Notes: generated from the letters alone by a model not told the origin. A DNA stretch of 64,000 bases from Eggerthella timonensis (GCF_900184265.1 NZ_FXXA01000002.1:186001-250000); one strand, 5' to 3'; positions 17,720 to 27,784 are shown, counted from the first letter of the stretch. Made by a program: numbers and translations.

Positions 17720-18418
17720 ATGGACCCGATGGTGCACCTCGCATTGACCCTGGCATTGGGAACCGCGGCCTCGTTCGCGGTGTTCAAGCTTTCCGTGCTG
17801 CTGTACGAGCGCGTGAAATCGCCGCTGCTCAACCCCCTGCTGGTCACCGTCGCGTTCATCATCGCAGCGCTCGTGGCGCTGCACATCCCCCTGGAATCCT
17901 ACGAGCAGAGCGTGCAGCTCATCTCGTTTCTGCTGGGACCGGCCACCGTGGCGCTGGCGTACTCGGTGTACCAGCAGCGACAGACGCTCAAGGACCACTT
18001 CGTCCCCATCTTCGCCGGATGCCTCGTGGGCTCGGTCGTGTCCATGACGAGCGCCTACGCTCTGTGCAAGCTGCTGGGGCTCGACGACGCGCTGGCGCTG
18101 TCGTTCATCCCCAAGTCGGTGACCACGCCTATCGCCATCGCGGTATCGCAGCAGCTGGGCGGCATCACGTCCATCACCGTGGCGGCCGTCATCGTCACCG
18201 GCATCCTGGGAGCCATCACGACACCGTTCATGGCGCGCTTGTTCCGCGTACGCGACGGCATCGCCAAAGGCGTGGCCATCGGCACGTGCAGCCACGCGGT
18301 GGGCACGACGAAGGCGCTCGAGATGGGCGAGCTGGAAGGTGCCATGAGCGGCGTCTCCATCGCGGTGTCGGGCCTGCTGACCACCGCCATCGTGATCGTA
18401 GCCAGCTGCTTTTTGTAG
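17720..18418 (+). CDS. lrgB: LrgB-family membrane protein
   Basis: 232 residues, about 6-7 membrane helices. Family signatures: GPATVALAYSVYQQR, then FIPKSVTTPIAIAVSQQLGGI and GTCSHAVGTTKALEMGELEGAMSG. Partner of LrgA in a predicted envelope channel or organic-acid transporter. The ribosome site GAGGAGG lies in the end of lrgA. Confidence 0.92.
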   Translation: MDPMVHLALTLALGTAASFAVFKLSVLLYERVKSPLLNPLLVTVAFIIAALVALHIPLESYEQSVQLISFLLGPATVALAYSVYQQRQTLKDHFVPIFAGCLVGSVVSMTSAYALCKLLGLDDALALSFIPKSVTTPIAIAVSQQLGGITSITVAAVIVTGILGAITTPFMARLFRVRDGIAKGVAIGTCSHAVGTTKALEMGELEGAMSGVSIAVSGLLTTAIVIVASCFL

Positions 18419-18537
18419 GAAGGCGATCCTTGAGTTCGCTTCCAGCTTGCTGGGGTTCTTGACCGCAATAACGGAACGGCCCCCAATCCTCACGGACAAG
18501 GAGCCGCAACAAGAAGCCAAACCGCCGAAGCGATCCG

Positions 18538-18576
18538 AGAGCCGCGGGGAGCAAGCCCTCCCCGCGGCTCTCCTCT
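18538..18576. terminator. bidirectional terminator between lrgB and alcohol dehydrogenase
   Basis: A 14-bp perfect stem GAGAGCCGCGGGGA/TCCCCGCGGCTCTC with an 8-base loop between two convergent genes. Confidence 0.8.
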
Positions 18577-18610
18577 ATTATTCGAACGCGCGCCTCAGAA
18601 GCAAGCCCGG

Positions 18611-19783
<1,173 letters not shown>

Positions 19784-19881
19784 AGACGATCCTTTCCGCT
19801 GTGCGTTCACGTCTTGTTGATTTTTCGTAGTGCAACGTATCGTATACTACTACCAGCGATACCCTCAGGAAAGGATACCCT

Positions 19882-20370
19882 ATGCCGAACTCCGATGCGC
19901 GACTGGTGAGAGGTTTGAGCATCGCCGTGATCGTCCTGTCAGCGTTAGCGCTTGCAGGATGCCTGCTGCTGTTCGTCGCGTTGGGCATCGGCGGCGCCCT
20001 GCTGAACGACCCATCGTCGTTCGTCGTCGCGCACAACGATCCCGAATTCATGGAAGCATTCGCGCGAAACTCCGATGCGGAAGCGCTTGCCGTGGTCACG
20101 GCCCTCGGCCTGGGCATCGCCGCCGTCGGCGTGATCTGGCTTGTGATCTGCCACGGCGTGGTGCTTGTCGCCGGAATCTTGGGACTGCAGGCATCCTCCC
20201 GCCCCGAGAAGCTGGGCGCTGCGTTCGGCTGGGCCATCGCCGGCGCCGTGCTGTCGCTGCTGTGCGGCAACCTCATCACGATGGCGCTGCTCATCATCGC
20301 GGCCGTGTACCTCAACAAGCTGCGAACCCCCTACCAGCCGCAGCCACCGATGCCGCCCTACCAGCCGTAA
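19882..20370 (+). CDS. hypothetical four-helix membrane protein
   Basis: No family recognised. 162 residues: an N-terminal helix at about 9-35, an acidic exported loop, three more helices at about 68-130, and a Pro/Gln/Tyr-rich tail (PYQPQPPMPPYQP) such as occurs in small actinobacterial DUF4190-like membrane proteins. The start follows AGGAAAGG. The octamer GATACCCT occurs twice in the leader (19858 and 19875). A TATACT box lies near 19847. Confidence 0.75.
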   Translation: MPNSDARLVRGLSIAVIVLSALALAGCLLLFVALGIGGALLNDPSSFVVAHNDPEFMEAFARNSDAEALAVVTALGLGIAAVGVIWLVICHGVVLVAGILGLQASSRPEKLGAAFGWAIAGAVLSLLCGNLITMALLIIAAVYLNKLRTPYQPQPPMPPYQP

Positions 20371-20372
20371 CC

Positions 20373-20402
20373 AGAAGCGCCTCCGCATGCGGAGGCGCTT
20401 CT
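20373..20402. terminator. bidirectional terminator
   Basis: A perfect 30-bp palindrome, AGAAGCGCCTCCGCA and its complement, between convergent genes. Confidence 0.85.
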
Positions 20403-20412
20403 CGCGTGCCTG

Positions 20413-21063
20413 CTACGCCGTAAGAGCCTTTAGCAGCTCGGCCGCATCGCGATAGAACGGAAGCCGCGTTTCGGCGGCCACCGCAGCGGCGAAGCCGGGC
20501 GCCCACACGCGCACGTGTTCGGCGAGGAAGGCTTCGTACGCCGCCTGCGGCGAACCCCCTGGCAAGTCCGCATCTGCGGGAAGCGGCGACTCGTCGTCCA
20601 CGGCGACGCCCAGCGAGCGCAATGCGAGGTGCTCGAGCAGCTCGCACTCGGTCGCAAGATGGTCGAGCGGCTCGTTCGTCCCCTCGGGTCTCGTCAACCC
20701 GCACGATTTCATGAAGCGCTCCACCGCCATCGAGTGCGGGTTCACGAACAAAAGCGCCTGCACGCCCTCTTCTTGCGCGCGCCGCACGCCCTCGTACGGG
20801 CTGACCAACGGTTGCGGCGAGCCGATGAACAGGCGCGTCGCCTCAACGCGCAGCGCCTTCAAATCCTGCACGTCCTCGGCGCCGTTCGCGCCGAACGATT
20901 CCGGAAGCTCGATCCCCCGCGCCTCCGCAACCTCGCGCGCCGCGTCGGCCCACTCGCCCGACGCCACCGCCTCGGCAAGCTCATCCGTCGGATACCGGAA
21001 GCTGAACGCGGCCAGCTCCCACGCCGCCGCGAGCGCCTCGCTTCCGTTCATGTCGTCAACCAT
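20413..21063 (-). CDS. TorD/DmsD-like molybdoenzyme maturation chaperone
   Basis: 216 residues, all-helical and acidic. TorD-family features are YEGVRR near residue 95, NPHSMAVERFMKSCGL, and EPLDHLATECELLEHLA matching the family signature (P-D-H-x-x-x-E-L-x-x-L). It would bind the Tat signal of the catalytic subunit at 24925 and hold it for cofactor insertion. It overlaps the membrane-subunit gene by 16 bases; ribosome site AAAGGAGG. Confidence 0.87.
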   Translation of the reverse strand: MVDDMNGSEALAAAWELAAFSFRYPTDELAEAVASGEWADAAREVAEARGIELPESFGANGAEDVQDLKALRVEATRLFIGSPQPLVSPYEGVRRAQEEGVQALLFVNPHSMAVERFMKSCGLTRPEGTNEPLDHLATECELLEHLALRSLGVAVDDESPLPADADLPGGSPQAAYEAFLAEHVRVWAPGFAAAVAAETRLPFYRDAAELLKALTA

Positions 21064-21740
21064 GATCGCCCTCCTCCTTTGTCAACCACTACGCGTCGTA
21101 CGCGCGCAACCGCATAGGACGCGTATACGACCAGATAAAATCCCAGCGACGCCGACGCATCCGGCGACCCCGCTGCAACGGGAACCATCATATAGCCGAG
21201 CATATGAAAGAATATCAGCGCGAAGAACGCATACGCCAGCCATTGCACGCGCTTCCACGAATTCGCCTTCATCGCACGCTTGACCGCTTGCAGCGACGTG
21301 ACCGAGAGAACAGCCAGCAGCACGATGATCACCACAGCGATGCCCAACGACGCGATCACGGTCGGCCTCAGCGAGCCGAGCGCGCCCACCATGCCCGCAT
21401 AGCTGGTTAGATACGGAACGAAGTGGGCGATCATCAGGATGGTGGCGACGATGGAGAGCTCCCCGCGAACAGGCTGCAAGGCCTTGCGCACCGCTGAACC
21501 GTCCCGAAACGCTCCCACGAACATCACGATGGCAAGAAACGCGAACCCCACCTGCCCCTTTTGTATCGCGAACGCCGTTGCGCGCACGAAGCCGTCGGCA
21601 ACAGGATGGTACGTGAAGTACACGCCGAAGCACGCCGTCGCCGCAGCAAGCACGTAGAACGCCGACGGTCGCGCCTTGATGGCGTTGCGGAACAGCGCCA
21701 CGAACGCGACCGAACACGCCAACGATATCGCTTGACTCAT
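21048..21740 (-). CDS. YedZ/ferric-reductase-like membrane subunit
   Basis: 230 residues with about 6 membrane helices. The block RGELSIVATILMIAHFVPYL and later FFHMLGYM place histidines where MsrQ/YedZ-type ferric-reductase domains bind haem. In this operon it probably passes quinol electrons to the FeS subunit, replacing the usual DmsC/NrfD anchor (inference). Start follows GAGGAGG. Confidence 0.72.
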   Translation of the reverse strand: MSQAISLACSVAFVALFRNAIKARPSAFYVLAAATACFGVYFTYHPVADGFVRATAFAIQKGQVGFAFLAIVMFVGAFRDGSAVRKALQPVRGELSIVATILMIAHFVPYLTSYAGMVGALGSLRPTVIASLGIAVVIIVLLAVLSVTSLQAVKRAMKANSWKRVQWLAYAFFALIFFHMLGYMMVPVAAGSPDASASLGFYLVVYASYAVARVRRVVVDKGGGRSWLTT

Positions 21741-21775
21741 GATAGCACCTCCTCACGCCACGCGTTGTTTGGGTG

Positions 21776-21817
21776 GGCGCCCCGCCCGAGGAGGGAGGGA
21801 AGGTCGGGCGGGGCGCC
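21776..21817 (-). promoter_or_regulatory. strong intercistronic hairpin in reductase operon
   Basis: A 14-bp perfect GC stem, GGCGCCCCGCCCGA/TCGGGCGGGGCGCC, with a 14-base loop between the FeS and membrane subunit genes. It lacks a T-run, so mRNA processing or partial attenuation is more likely than full termination. Confidence 0.65.
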
Positions 21818-21830
21818 GCACGCGCCGCAG

Positions 21831-22454
21831 CTAACGCAGCAGATAGACGTTCGGACCGGTGCCCGCATCGGCCAGCAGCTGCTCGGCGTTGCTTTGGGCA
21901 GCCAGCTTCGCCACCTCGGAATTCGGGTCGTCCAAGTCGCCGAAGAAGCGTGCGCGGCCGGGGCATACCTCCACGCAGAACGGCACGTCGCCGTCCTTCA
22001 CGCGATGGTGGCAGAACGTGCATTTCTCGGCCGTGCCCGCCAGGTGCGCGGGGGCGTTCGCCGCGCCGAAGGCGAAGTCGGCGTACTGCACGGGGTCGCC
22101 CTCCTGCAGCGAGCGCACGCCGTAGGGGCAGGCCTCCACGCACAGGCCGCAGCCGATGCACTTCTCGGCATCAATCATCACGATGCCGGTTTCCTCGTCT
22201 TTCCACGTCGCGCCCGTCGCGCACACCGCCACGCAGGCCGGCTTGTCGCAGTGCTGGCACGACAGCGTGTAGGACGACATGCTCATCTCGCCGCCGTACG
22301 TGCCGGCCGGCGAATCGGGGTTCTCGCCGCCTTCGTTCACCACTTTGTTCCACCACATATCCTGCGGCAGATTGTTCTCAACCTTGCATCCCACGACGCA
22401 CGTGCTGCACGCGATGCACCGCTTGACGTCGATAATCATTCCGTATTGCGTCAT
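21831..22454 (-). CDS. 4Fe-4S dicluster electron-transfer subunit (DmsB-like)
   Basis: 207 residues with four cysteine groups: CIACSTCVVGC, CQHCDKPACVAVC, CIGCGLCVEACPYG and CTFCHHRVKDG..CVEVC. These would bind four 4Fe-4S clusters, as in DmsB/PsrB. It links the membrane subunit to the catalytic subunit, whose gene ends 3 bases upstream. Confidence 0.93.
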   Translation of the reverse strand: MTQYGMIIDVKRCIACSTCVVGCKVENNLPQDMWWNKVVNEGGENPDSPAGTYGGEMSMSSYTLSCQHCDKPACVAVCATGATWKDEETGIVMIDAEKCIGCGLCVEACPYGVRSLQEGDPVQYADFAFGAANAPAHLAGTAEKCTFCHHRVKDGDVPFCVEVCPGRARFFGDLDDPNSEVAKLAAQSNAEQLLADAGTGPNVYLLR

Positions 22455-22456
22455 CG

Positions 22457-24925
22457 TTACTCAACTCCTTCCCAAGCGCGAATGCCCACCAAGCAGTCCA
22501 TGAAGCTCTGGTTGACCAGCACGGCGTCGGTCTCGCGCGAGAGCGGTTCGGACCAGCCGCCCGCCACGTGCTGGTCGGATTGCCAGCTTTTCGGGTACAC
22601 GAGGGTGCCCGGACGGATGGCCTCGTTGTGCACGAGCTTGGCGACCGCATGGCCATGGTCGTTGTAACATTCGACCAGCACGCCGTCGGCCAGCCCGGCC
22701 TCGGCGGCATCGGCCGGGTTGATCTTCACCGTGGGCTCGGGATCCAACTCGCGCAGGATGCGGTTGTACGACCACTGGCCGTGTACGCGGAAACGCGGGC
22801 GCTCGGACATGAGCACGAACGGGTACTGCTCGGCCAGCGGGTTCGTCGGCCATGCCTCGCGGGGCTCGAACCAGGTGGGAAGGTGCTCGCGCGACAGGTC
22901 GGGCGTCTTCCCCGTCACCCCGTACGGCGTGGGCTTCTCGACGTAGAACTCCGCGCGGCCCGACGGCGTGGCGAACACAAGGTCCTGCCACTGCATGAAG
23001 TGGTCGCCCCAAGCATGAATGGCGTTCTTTTCGCACAGCGCATCGTACGTGATGCCCTGCTTCGTGGCCAGCTCGCTGTCGAAGTACTCGCGCAGGAACG
23101 CCTCGTTGCTGTCCGGGAACAGGTTGTCGTCCAACCCGAGCGCCATGCCCAGCTTGCGCATGATGTCGAGATCGCACAGCGCCTCGCCCAAAGGCTCGAT
23201 GGCCTTCTCGGAGTGAATGATGTGGTAGGTGTTGCCGCTCGTGATGGCGTCCTCGTACTCGAACCAATGGGCGCACGGCAGCACGTAATCGGAGTAGCGC
23301 GCCGTGTCGGTCATCATGTAGTCGACGGTGACCACCAGCTCGAAGTTGGCGAAGATGTCGTCGCGCAGCGCGTTCGTGTCGCACCAGGTGCACAGCGGGT
23401 TGCCCGAGTACACCCACAGCGCCTTGGGCGTGATGGGAGCGCCGAGGTACTGGCCGCTCGCGAATACTTCGGGCATGTTCATGTACGCGATGGTGGGCGA
23501 GGTCGCCGGCGTTGCGGGCGAGGTCGCGGCCTTGTTGCCGCCCGCCCACGACATCCACACGGCCGAGCTGTAGTTCGCGCCCGGCTTGCCCAGCTGGCCG
23601 GTGAGCGCCGCCATCGTCGCGCCTGCGACGTGGGGAGCAAGGCCGTTGTCGTAGGCCTGCGTGCCCCATCCGACGCGGTGCGTGACCGGGCCGTCGCAGG
23701 CGAGGCGCGCCAGCTCGACGATGGTTTCCTCCGGCACGTCGCACATCGTGGACGCCTGCGCGGGGGCGAACTTCTCGATCTCGGCTTTCAGCAGGGTGAA
23801 CGCCGTATGCACGGCGATTCCGTCGACGTCGAACGCACCCTCGATCGCCGCGTTGGCCACCGTCGAGAGCTCAGCGGCGGCACCCGCGTCCTCGTCCCAC
23901 ACCGCGTACGGGTCGATGATCGCCGGCTCGCCGGTCGTGGGGTCGATATCGCCCTTCGTGGGCTCCACGCCCAAATCGCTCATGCGCAGGAACAGCCCGT
24001 CGGCATCCTTCACCAGGAACGGAGCCACCGTATGCTGCTTGATGAAGTCCCAGTCGACCAGGTCTTCCTCCAGCATGACGTACATCATGGACATGATCAG
24101 CTGCAGGTCGGCGCCGGGGCGGATGGGCACCCACTTGTGCGACTTCGCGGCCATCTGCGTGTAGATCGGGTCGATGCAGATGACGTTCGTGCCCGCCTCG
24201 ATGGCATCGGCCACGAAGTGCCAGTCGTGAATCTGCGCATCGGTCAGGTTGTTACACCACAGAAACAGGTTCTTCGCGTTCACGTAGTCGCGCTGGTCGT
24301 TGCCGGGCCACGGCGAACCGCCGTACCCGAACACGCGCATGATGCCGTACATGTTGCCGGCGTCCAGCGGACCGCTCATCGTGGAGGCGTTGATGGTGCC
24401 GAACAGCTTGCCCGGCGTGCCGCTCGTGGCGTGGTACACGCTCGAGCCCGAGGTTTTGAAGATGGACGAGTCGCCGAACTCCTCGCGATAGCCCTTGATC
24501 TTCGCGGCGATATCGTCGATCGCCTCGTCCCAGCTCACGCGCTCCCACTGGTCGCTGCCGCGTGCGCCCGTCTGCTTCATCGGATACAGCACGCGATCGG
24601 GATGGTAGATGTTCTCGTTGCTGACCAAGCCGCGCAGGCAGATGCGGTTGAGCTCGGGGCTCGGAAAATCGGCCGGAGCCGTTTTCACCAGCTTGCCGTC
24701 GCGCACCGTAGCGGTCATCATGCAGGTGTTGAAGCAGTTCGGACGACAGCACACGTTGAAGTGCTCCTCGTTGACCTGCTGCGTTTCGGCCGCGCCGTCG
24801 TCGGAGCCCGATGTGCTCGGCGCGCACCCCAGCGCCGTGCCGGCCCACACCCCTCCCGCGACAACCGCCGTCGATTTCAGAAAACTCCGCCTCGTAAGGC
24901 CTGACGTTTCATTCGTCCAAGACAT
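22457..24925 (-). CDS. Tat-exported molybdopterin oxidoreductase, DMSO-reductase family
   Basis: 822-residue catalytic subunit. Twin-arginine signal TRRSFLKSTAVVAGG followed by a lipoprotein-like LGCAPS. The N-terminal FeS motif is CCRPNCFNTC with a distal Cys in RICLRG. Bis-MGD binding blocks run through WDEAIDDIAAKI, VICIDPIYTQMAAK and GNPLCTWCDTN. The C-terminal dinucleotide-binding domain shows SERPRFRVHGQW, KINPADAAEAGLADG and YPKSWQS. It probably reduces a small organic oxide or other respiratory acceptor outside the membrane; the substrate cannot be assigned. Start follows GGGGGAG. Paired palindromic operators lie 100-130 bases upstream. Confidence 0.93.
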   Translation of the reverse strand: MSWTNETSGLTRRSFLKSTAVVAGGVWAGTALGCAPSTSGSDDGAAETQQVNEEHFNVCCRPNCFNTCMMTATVRDGKLVKTAPADFPSPELNRICLRGLVSNENIYHPDRVLYPMKQTGARGSDQWERVSWDEAIDDIAAKIKGYREEFGDSSIFKTSGSSVYHATSGTPGKLFGTINASTMSGPLDAGNMYGIMRVFGYGGSPWPGNDQRDYVNAKNLFLWCNNLTDAQIHDWHFVADAIEAGTNVICIDPIYTQMAAKSHKWVPIRPGADLQLIMSMMYVMLEEDLVDWDFIKQHTVAPFLVKDADGLFLRMSDLGVEPTKGDIDPTTGEPAIIDPYAVWDEDAGAAAELSTVANAAIEGAFDVDGIAVHTAFTLLKAEIEKFAPAQASTMCDVPEETIVELARLACDGPVTHRVGWGTQAYDNGLAPHVAGATMAALTGQLGKPGANYSSAVWMSWAGGNKAATSPATPATSPTIAYMNMPEVFASGQYLGAPITPKALWVYSGNPLCTWCDTNALRDDIFANFELVVTVDYMMTDTARYSDYVLPCAHWFEYEDAITSGNTYHIIHSEKAIEPLGEALCDLDIMRKLGMALGLDDNLFPDSNEAFLREYFDSELATKQGITYDALCEKNAIHAWGDHFMQWQDLVFATPSGRAEFYVEKPTPYGVTGKTPDLSREHLPTWFEPREAWPTNPLAEQYPFVLMSERPRFRVHGQWSYNRILRELDPEPTVKINPADAAEAGLADGVLVECYNDHGHAVAKLVHNEAIRPGTLVYPKSWQSDQHVAGGWSEPLSRETDAVLVNQSFMDCLVGIRAWEGVE

Positions 24926-25024
24926 GTCTCCCCCTTCGAAATCCAGGGCGAACGCGCATGGGCCACCACGCACGCACGCGTTTCGAGAACCCTCTTGCCG
25001 TGTCAGGATTGGCCAACCCCTCTA

Positions 25025-25056
25025 GTTTTCATATGAAAACACTTTTCATATGAAAA
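25025..25056. promoter_or_regulatory. tandem operator upstream of the molybdoenzyme operon
   Basis: Two palindromes with the identical TTTTCATATGAAAA core: a 16-bp one at 25025-25040 and a 14-bp one at 25043-25056, centres 17 bp apart. They lie in the 187-bp gap before the catalytic gene. No regulator gene is adjacent to this operon, although a YtrA-type GntR gene lies 1 kb away. Confidence 0.78.
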
Positions 25057-25112
25057 CTCAAGTGCCTCAGAGGGATTGCATTATTCTAGTTTTAGATGAT
25101 TCCCCGCTCAGG

Positions 25113-26072
25113 TTATTTCGCGGGCTTCGGGGAAGACGCTTCGCTCACCTTGTCGGCGAACCCCTCGTTCCACGAGCTGGGGACGACGACCGTGCCCTTC
25201 CCCTCTTTGACGCCCTCGTAGAGCAGGTACATTTTCCGCAGCTCAAGCGCCGTATCGTCGTCATAGGTGTGCGCGTAGCGCTCGATCATCGCCGAGATTT
25301 CCGGCTCGGCTTCCATGAGGATCAGGCGTGCTTTCTTCTTCTGCTCGGCCTGCGCCTCCAACGACATGACATCCTGCAATTCTTCGGGCAACAGGATGTT
25401 GCGCACCTCCACCGACAGCACCGTGATGCCCCATTCCGACACCTTCTCCTCCAGCAGCCGCTTGAGCTCGCGGTCCAGCTGGTCGCGGCGCGCCGTCACC
25501 TCGGCGGCCGTCGCGCGGCCGATTGCGTCGCGCAGGATGGTCTGCGCGGAGAACAGCAGCTGGTTGGCGTAGTCGTCCACCGCAACGCATGCGCGCTCGG
25601 CGTCGTGCACCATCCAGAACACCACCGCGTCCACGTCCAGGGGCACGAGGTCGGTCGACAGCGTCTCCTCCGCGCCGAACGCCGTGGTGCGGATGCGCAC
25701 GTCGATGCGCATCGTGCTGTACTCGATGAACGGGATCGTGAAGAACAGGCCGGGGCCCTTCACGCATTTCAGCTTGCCCAGGCGCATCACCACCATGCGC
25801 TCCCACTGCTGCGCGATGTGGACCGACGATGCCACCACGATGGCAGCGAAGACGGCAACGGCGATGGCAAAGAAGCCGATCTTACCGCTGGCCAGGTAGA
25901 ATACGCAGCATACGATCAGGAATGCCGCTGCGATGATCATCGCCTGGAGGAAGTACACACCGTTGCGCGACGCCCGCTGCATCGGATCGCCTTCGCCCGG
26001 CGGCGCCACCGTCACGCGGCGCGGCTTTCCGTTGTTGCTCTCCCTGCCCTCGTCGTTTCGTTTCATCCCCAT
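25113..26072 (-). CDS. SPFH/band-7 (stomatin-like) membrane protein
   Basis: 319 residues: basic cytoplasmic leader, two membrane segments at about 38-85, then an SPFH domain with RLGKLKCVKGPGLFFTIPFIE and RDAIGRATAAEVTARRDQLD, and a coiled region EAQAEQKKKARLILMEAE. Stomatin-like proteins scaffold membrane microdomains. It lies 12 bases after the GntR gene, so they form one unit. Confidence 0.9.
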   Translation of the reverse strand: MGMKRNDEGRESNNGKPRRVTVAPPGEGDPMQRASRNGVYFLQAMIIAAAFLIVCCVFYLASGKIGFFAIAVAVFAAIVVASSVHIAQQWERMVVMRLGKLKCVKGPGLFFTIPFIEYSTMRIDVRIRTTAFGAEETLSTDLVPLDVDAVVFWMVHDAERACVAVDDYANQLLFSAQTILRDAIGRATAAEVTARRDQLDRELKRLLEEKVSEWGITVLSVEVRNILLPEELQDVMSLEAQAEQKKKARLILMEAEPEISAMIERYAHTYDDDTALELRKMYLLYEGVKEGKGTVVVPSSWNEGFADKVSEASSPKPAK

Positions 26073-26084
26073 GAACGTCTCCCC

Positions 26085-26492
26085 TTACTCGTGCGGCGGA
26101 TACGTGCCGGCCTCTTGCTCCAGTTTGCGGACGCGGGTCCTCATGGCGGCCTCGATGTCGCGGTTCGAAAGCCCGATATCCGTCAGCGCGGCGATGCACT
26201 CGTCGAGCGCTTGCTCGATGGCATCAGCCTGCTCCCTGCTCTCCCCTGCGTCGAACCCGTTGACGAACGCGCCCACGCCGCGCTTCGACGTGATGTATCC
26301 GTCGTTCGCCAAGCTCGTGTATACCTTGCTGACCGTGTTGTAGTTGATCGAGAGGTCGATTGCCAGCTCGTGGATCGTCGGCAGCTGGTCGCCAGGCTGG
26401 TAATGCCCCGAGTTGATCAGGTACACCAGGCGGTTGCGCAGCTGCATCCACAAAGGCACGCGGCTTTCTTCGTTCTTCTCGAAGTGAAACAC
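26085..26492 (-). CDS. YtrA-type GntR regulator
   Basis: 135 residues: a GntR winged helix (VPLWMQLRNRLVYLINSGHYQPGDQLPTIHELAIDLSINYNTVSKVYTSLANDGYI) and a short helical tail, the layout of the YtrA subfamily that controls membrane-associated operons. GTG start at 26492. It likely regulates itself and the SPFH gene. Confidence 0.9.
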   Translation of the reverse strand: MFHFEKNEESRVPLWMQLRNRLVYLINSGHYQPGDQLPTIHELAIDLSINYNTVSKVYTSLANDGYITSKRGVGAFVNGFDAGESREQADAIEQALDECIAALTDIGLSNRDIEAAMRTRVRKLEQEAGTYPPHE

Positions 26493-26561
26493 GATCGGTT
26501 GTCCTCATTCCCCGCTTATCTCGCATTTGACTATCTGTCGTGATCAGAGTACACCAACGGC

Positions 26562-27398
26562 TCACGCCGCCGCCAGAATACACCACCGCAGCACGAACCC
26601 GCCCACCAGCACGAGCGTCGCCGGAACGAGCGGATGGATACGAAGCGTCGGTATTTTGCGCGCCAGCACGTACAGCACGAGCGGCGCGAGAAAGCCGATC
26701 GCCACGAGGCCGGCCCAGAACGGGACCGCCGCGCTTCCGCCGATCAGCCGCCATGCCGACGCGGGCGCATCCTGAAGGCTCGCCAGCACGAAAGCTCCCA
26801 GCACGAGCAGCTCCACCACCAGAATCGCCGCATCAGCCAGCGCCACGCGGCGCATCGCGGGCGCGAAGCTGTCCCATGTTCTCGTGGCGACGGCGCTCAG
26901 CGTGACGGCCGCCGCGCCGCACGAGAGCGACGATGCCAGAAACAGCGGAATGAGCAGCGGCGACCGGAAGAGCGGCACGCCCGAGAACGCCATGAGCAGC
27001 AACGCGGTGTACGTCATGACCGCGCACGCCAGCACGATATGGACCGCCGCGATGATGCGCATCGCCAGCGGAGGAACCGGGAACACCCGCAGCCATGCCA
27101 ACCCCGAGAACACCCCGCACAGGATGGTGGCCGCCAGCGTGTAGGCGCCCACCGACACCACCGAAAGCGTGGGCTCGGTGAGGAGGATCAGGATCTCGTC
27201 TGGTCGTCTCATGTCGGCGAGCAGGCAGAACGCGCCCACCATGCACACGGCCGAAGCGATGAGGAACCCGAAGCCGAACAGCCGTCGCGACGCGATGCCC
27301 GCGCGCTCCGTCGCGAAGCCCAGCACGTTCAGCACGCAGCAAGCCCCCGCGCCCATGCCCCCAAGAAAGAGATATGCGACGATCAAGTTGTTGAACAT
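26562..27398 (-). CDS. NrfD/PsrC-family membrane protein without an adjacent partner
   Basis: 278 residues, 8-9 membrane helices, with the NrfD start VAYLFLGGMGAGACCVLNVLGFA. NrfD proteins pass electrons between menaquinol and FeS subunits. No FeS or catalytic gene is contiguous on this strand; the nearest are at 21831-24925. A TATAAT box lies at 27441-27446 on the minus strand. It may serve a distant complex. Confidence 0.85.
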   Translation of the reverse strand: MFNNLIVAYLFLGGMGAGACCVLNVLGFATERAGIASRRLFGFGFLIASAVCMVGAFCLLADMRRPDEILILLTEPTLSVVSVGAYTLAATILCGVFSGLAWLRVFPVPPLAMRIIAAVHIVLACAVMTYTALLLMAFSGVPLFRSPLLIPLFLASSLSCGAAAVTLSAVATRTWDSFAPAMRRVALADAAILVVELLVLGAFVLASLQDAPASAWRLIGGSAAVPFWAGLVAIGFLAPLVLYVLARKIPTLRIHPLVPATLVLVGGFVLRWCILAAA

Positions 27399-27784
27399 GG
27401 GTCACGTTCCCGCTTCGACGTTTGCGTGCACGATAGGCCGATTATAACAGTCCATCGATCAAAGCCGACCGGCCGCACGCGCGCGCATCGACCCGTGCAA
27501 TACGCACGCAAGCCTCTCGCTGCTAACTCCGCTTTGAAAGCTTGGCAGAGAATGCACGTTATGAACGATTTTGAGCTTCCGCTTACAGATCAATTTCGCA
27601 TAACCCCAGGTCGCAAAAAGTTAGACGTGGCTATTGTCGTTCACAACGTGCATTCTCTGCCAACCTGGCGCACGCCCATCGTCGAACCAGCATGTCGATA
27701 TCGGTTCGACAGCGAATATCCGCGAAAGAGAGTCATAGAGCACAGGAACAACGAAGGTTGCATCCGGAAACCACCGGGCACGCC
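27399..27784. other. 386-bp gap: promoter of NrfD gene, palindromic element, small hairpin
   Basis: Contains the NrfD-gene -10 box, palindromic element copy 3 (27542-27663) and an 8-bp hairpin GTCGAACC/GGTTCGAC (27681-27710) near the end of the ZIP gene. No coding sequence seen. Confidence 0.7.
27542..27663. repeat. palindromic element copy 3 (122 bp)
   Basis: TTGGCAGAGAATGCACGTTATGAACGA-type left arm pairs with the right end through about 27 bases with only a few mismatches. The core TCGCATAACCCCAGGTCGC lies at element positions 55-73 and TATGAACGATTTT at 19-31, as in copy 1. Positions 7-18 differ from copy 1 in both arms but remain complementary. Confidence 0.87.

Noticed and set aside
18422-18533. 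Possible further palindromic element after lrgB
   Set aside because: Some core-like words (AACCCCAGC on the minus strand) but no complementary arms; treated as chance.
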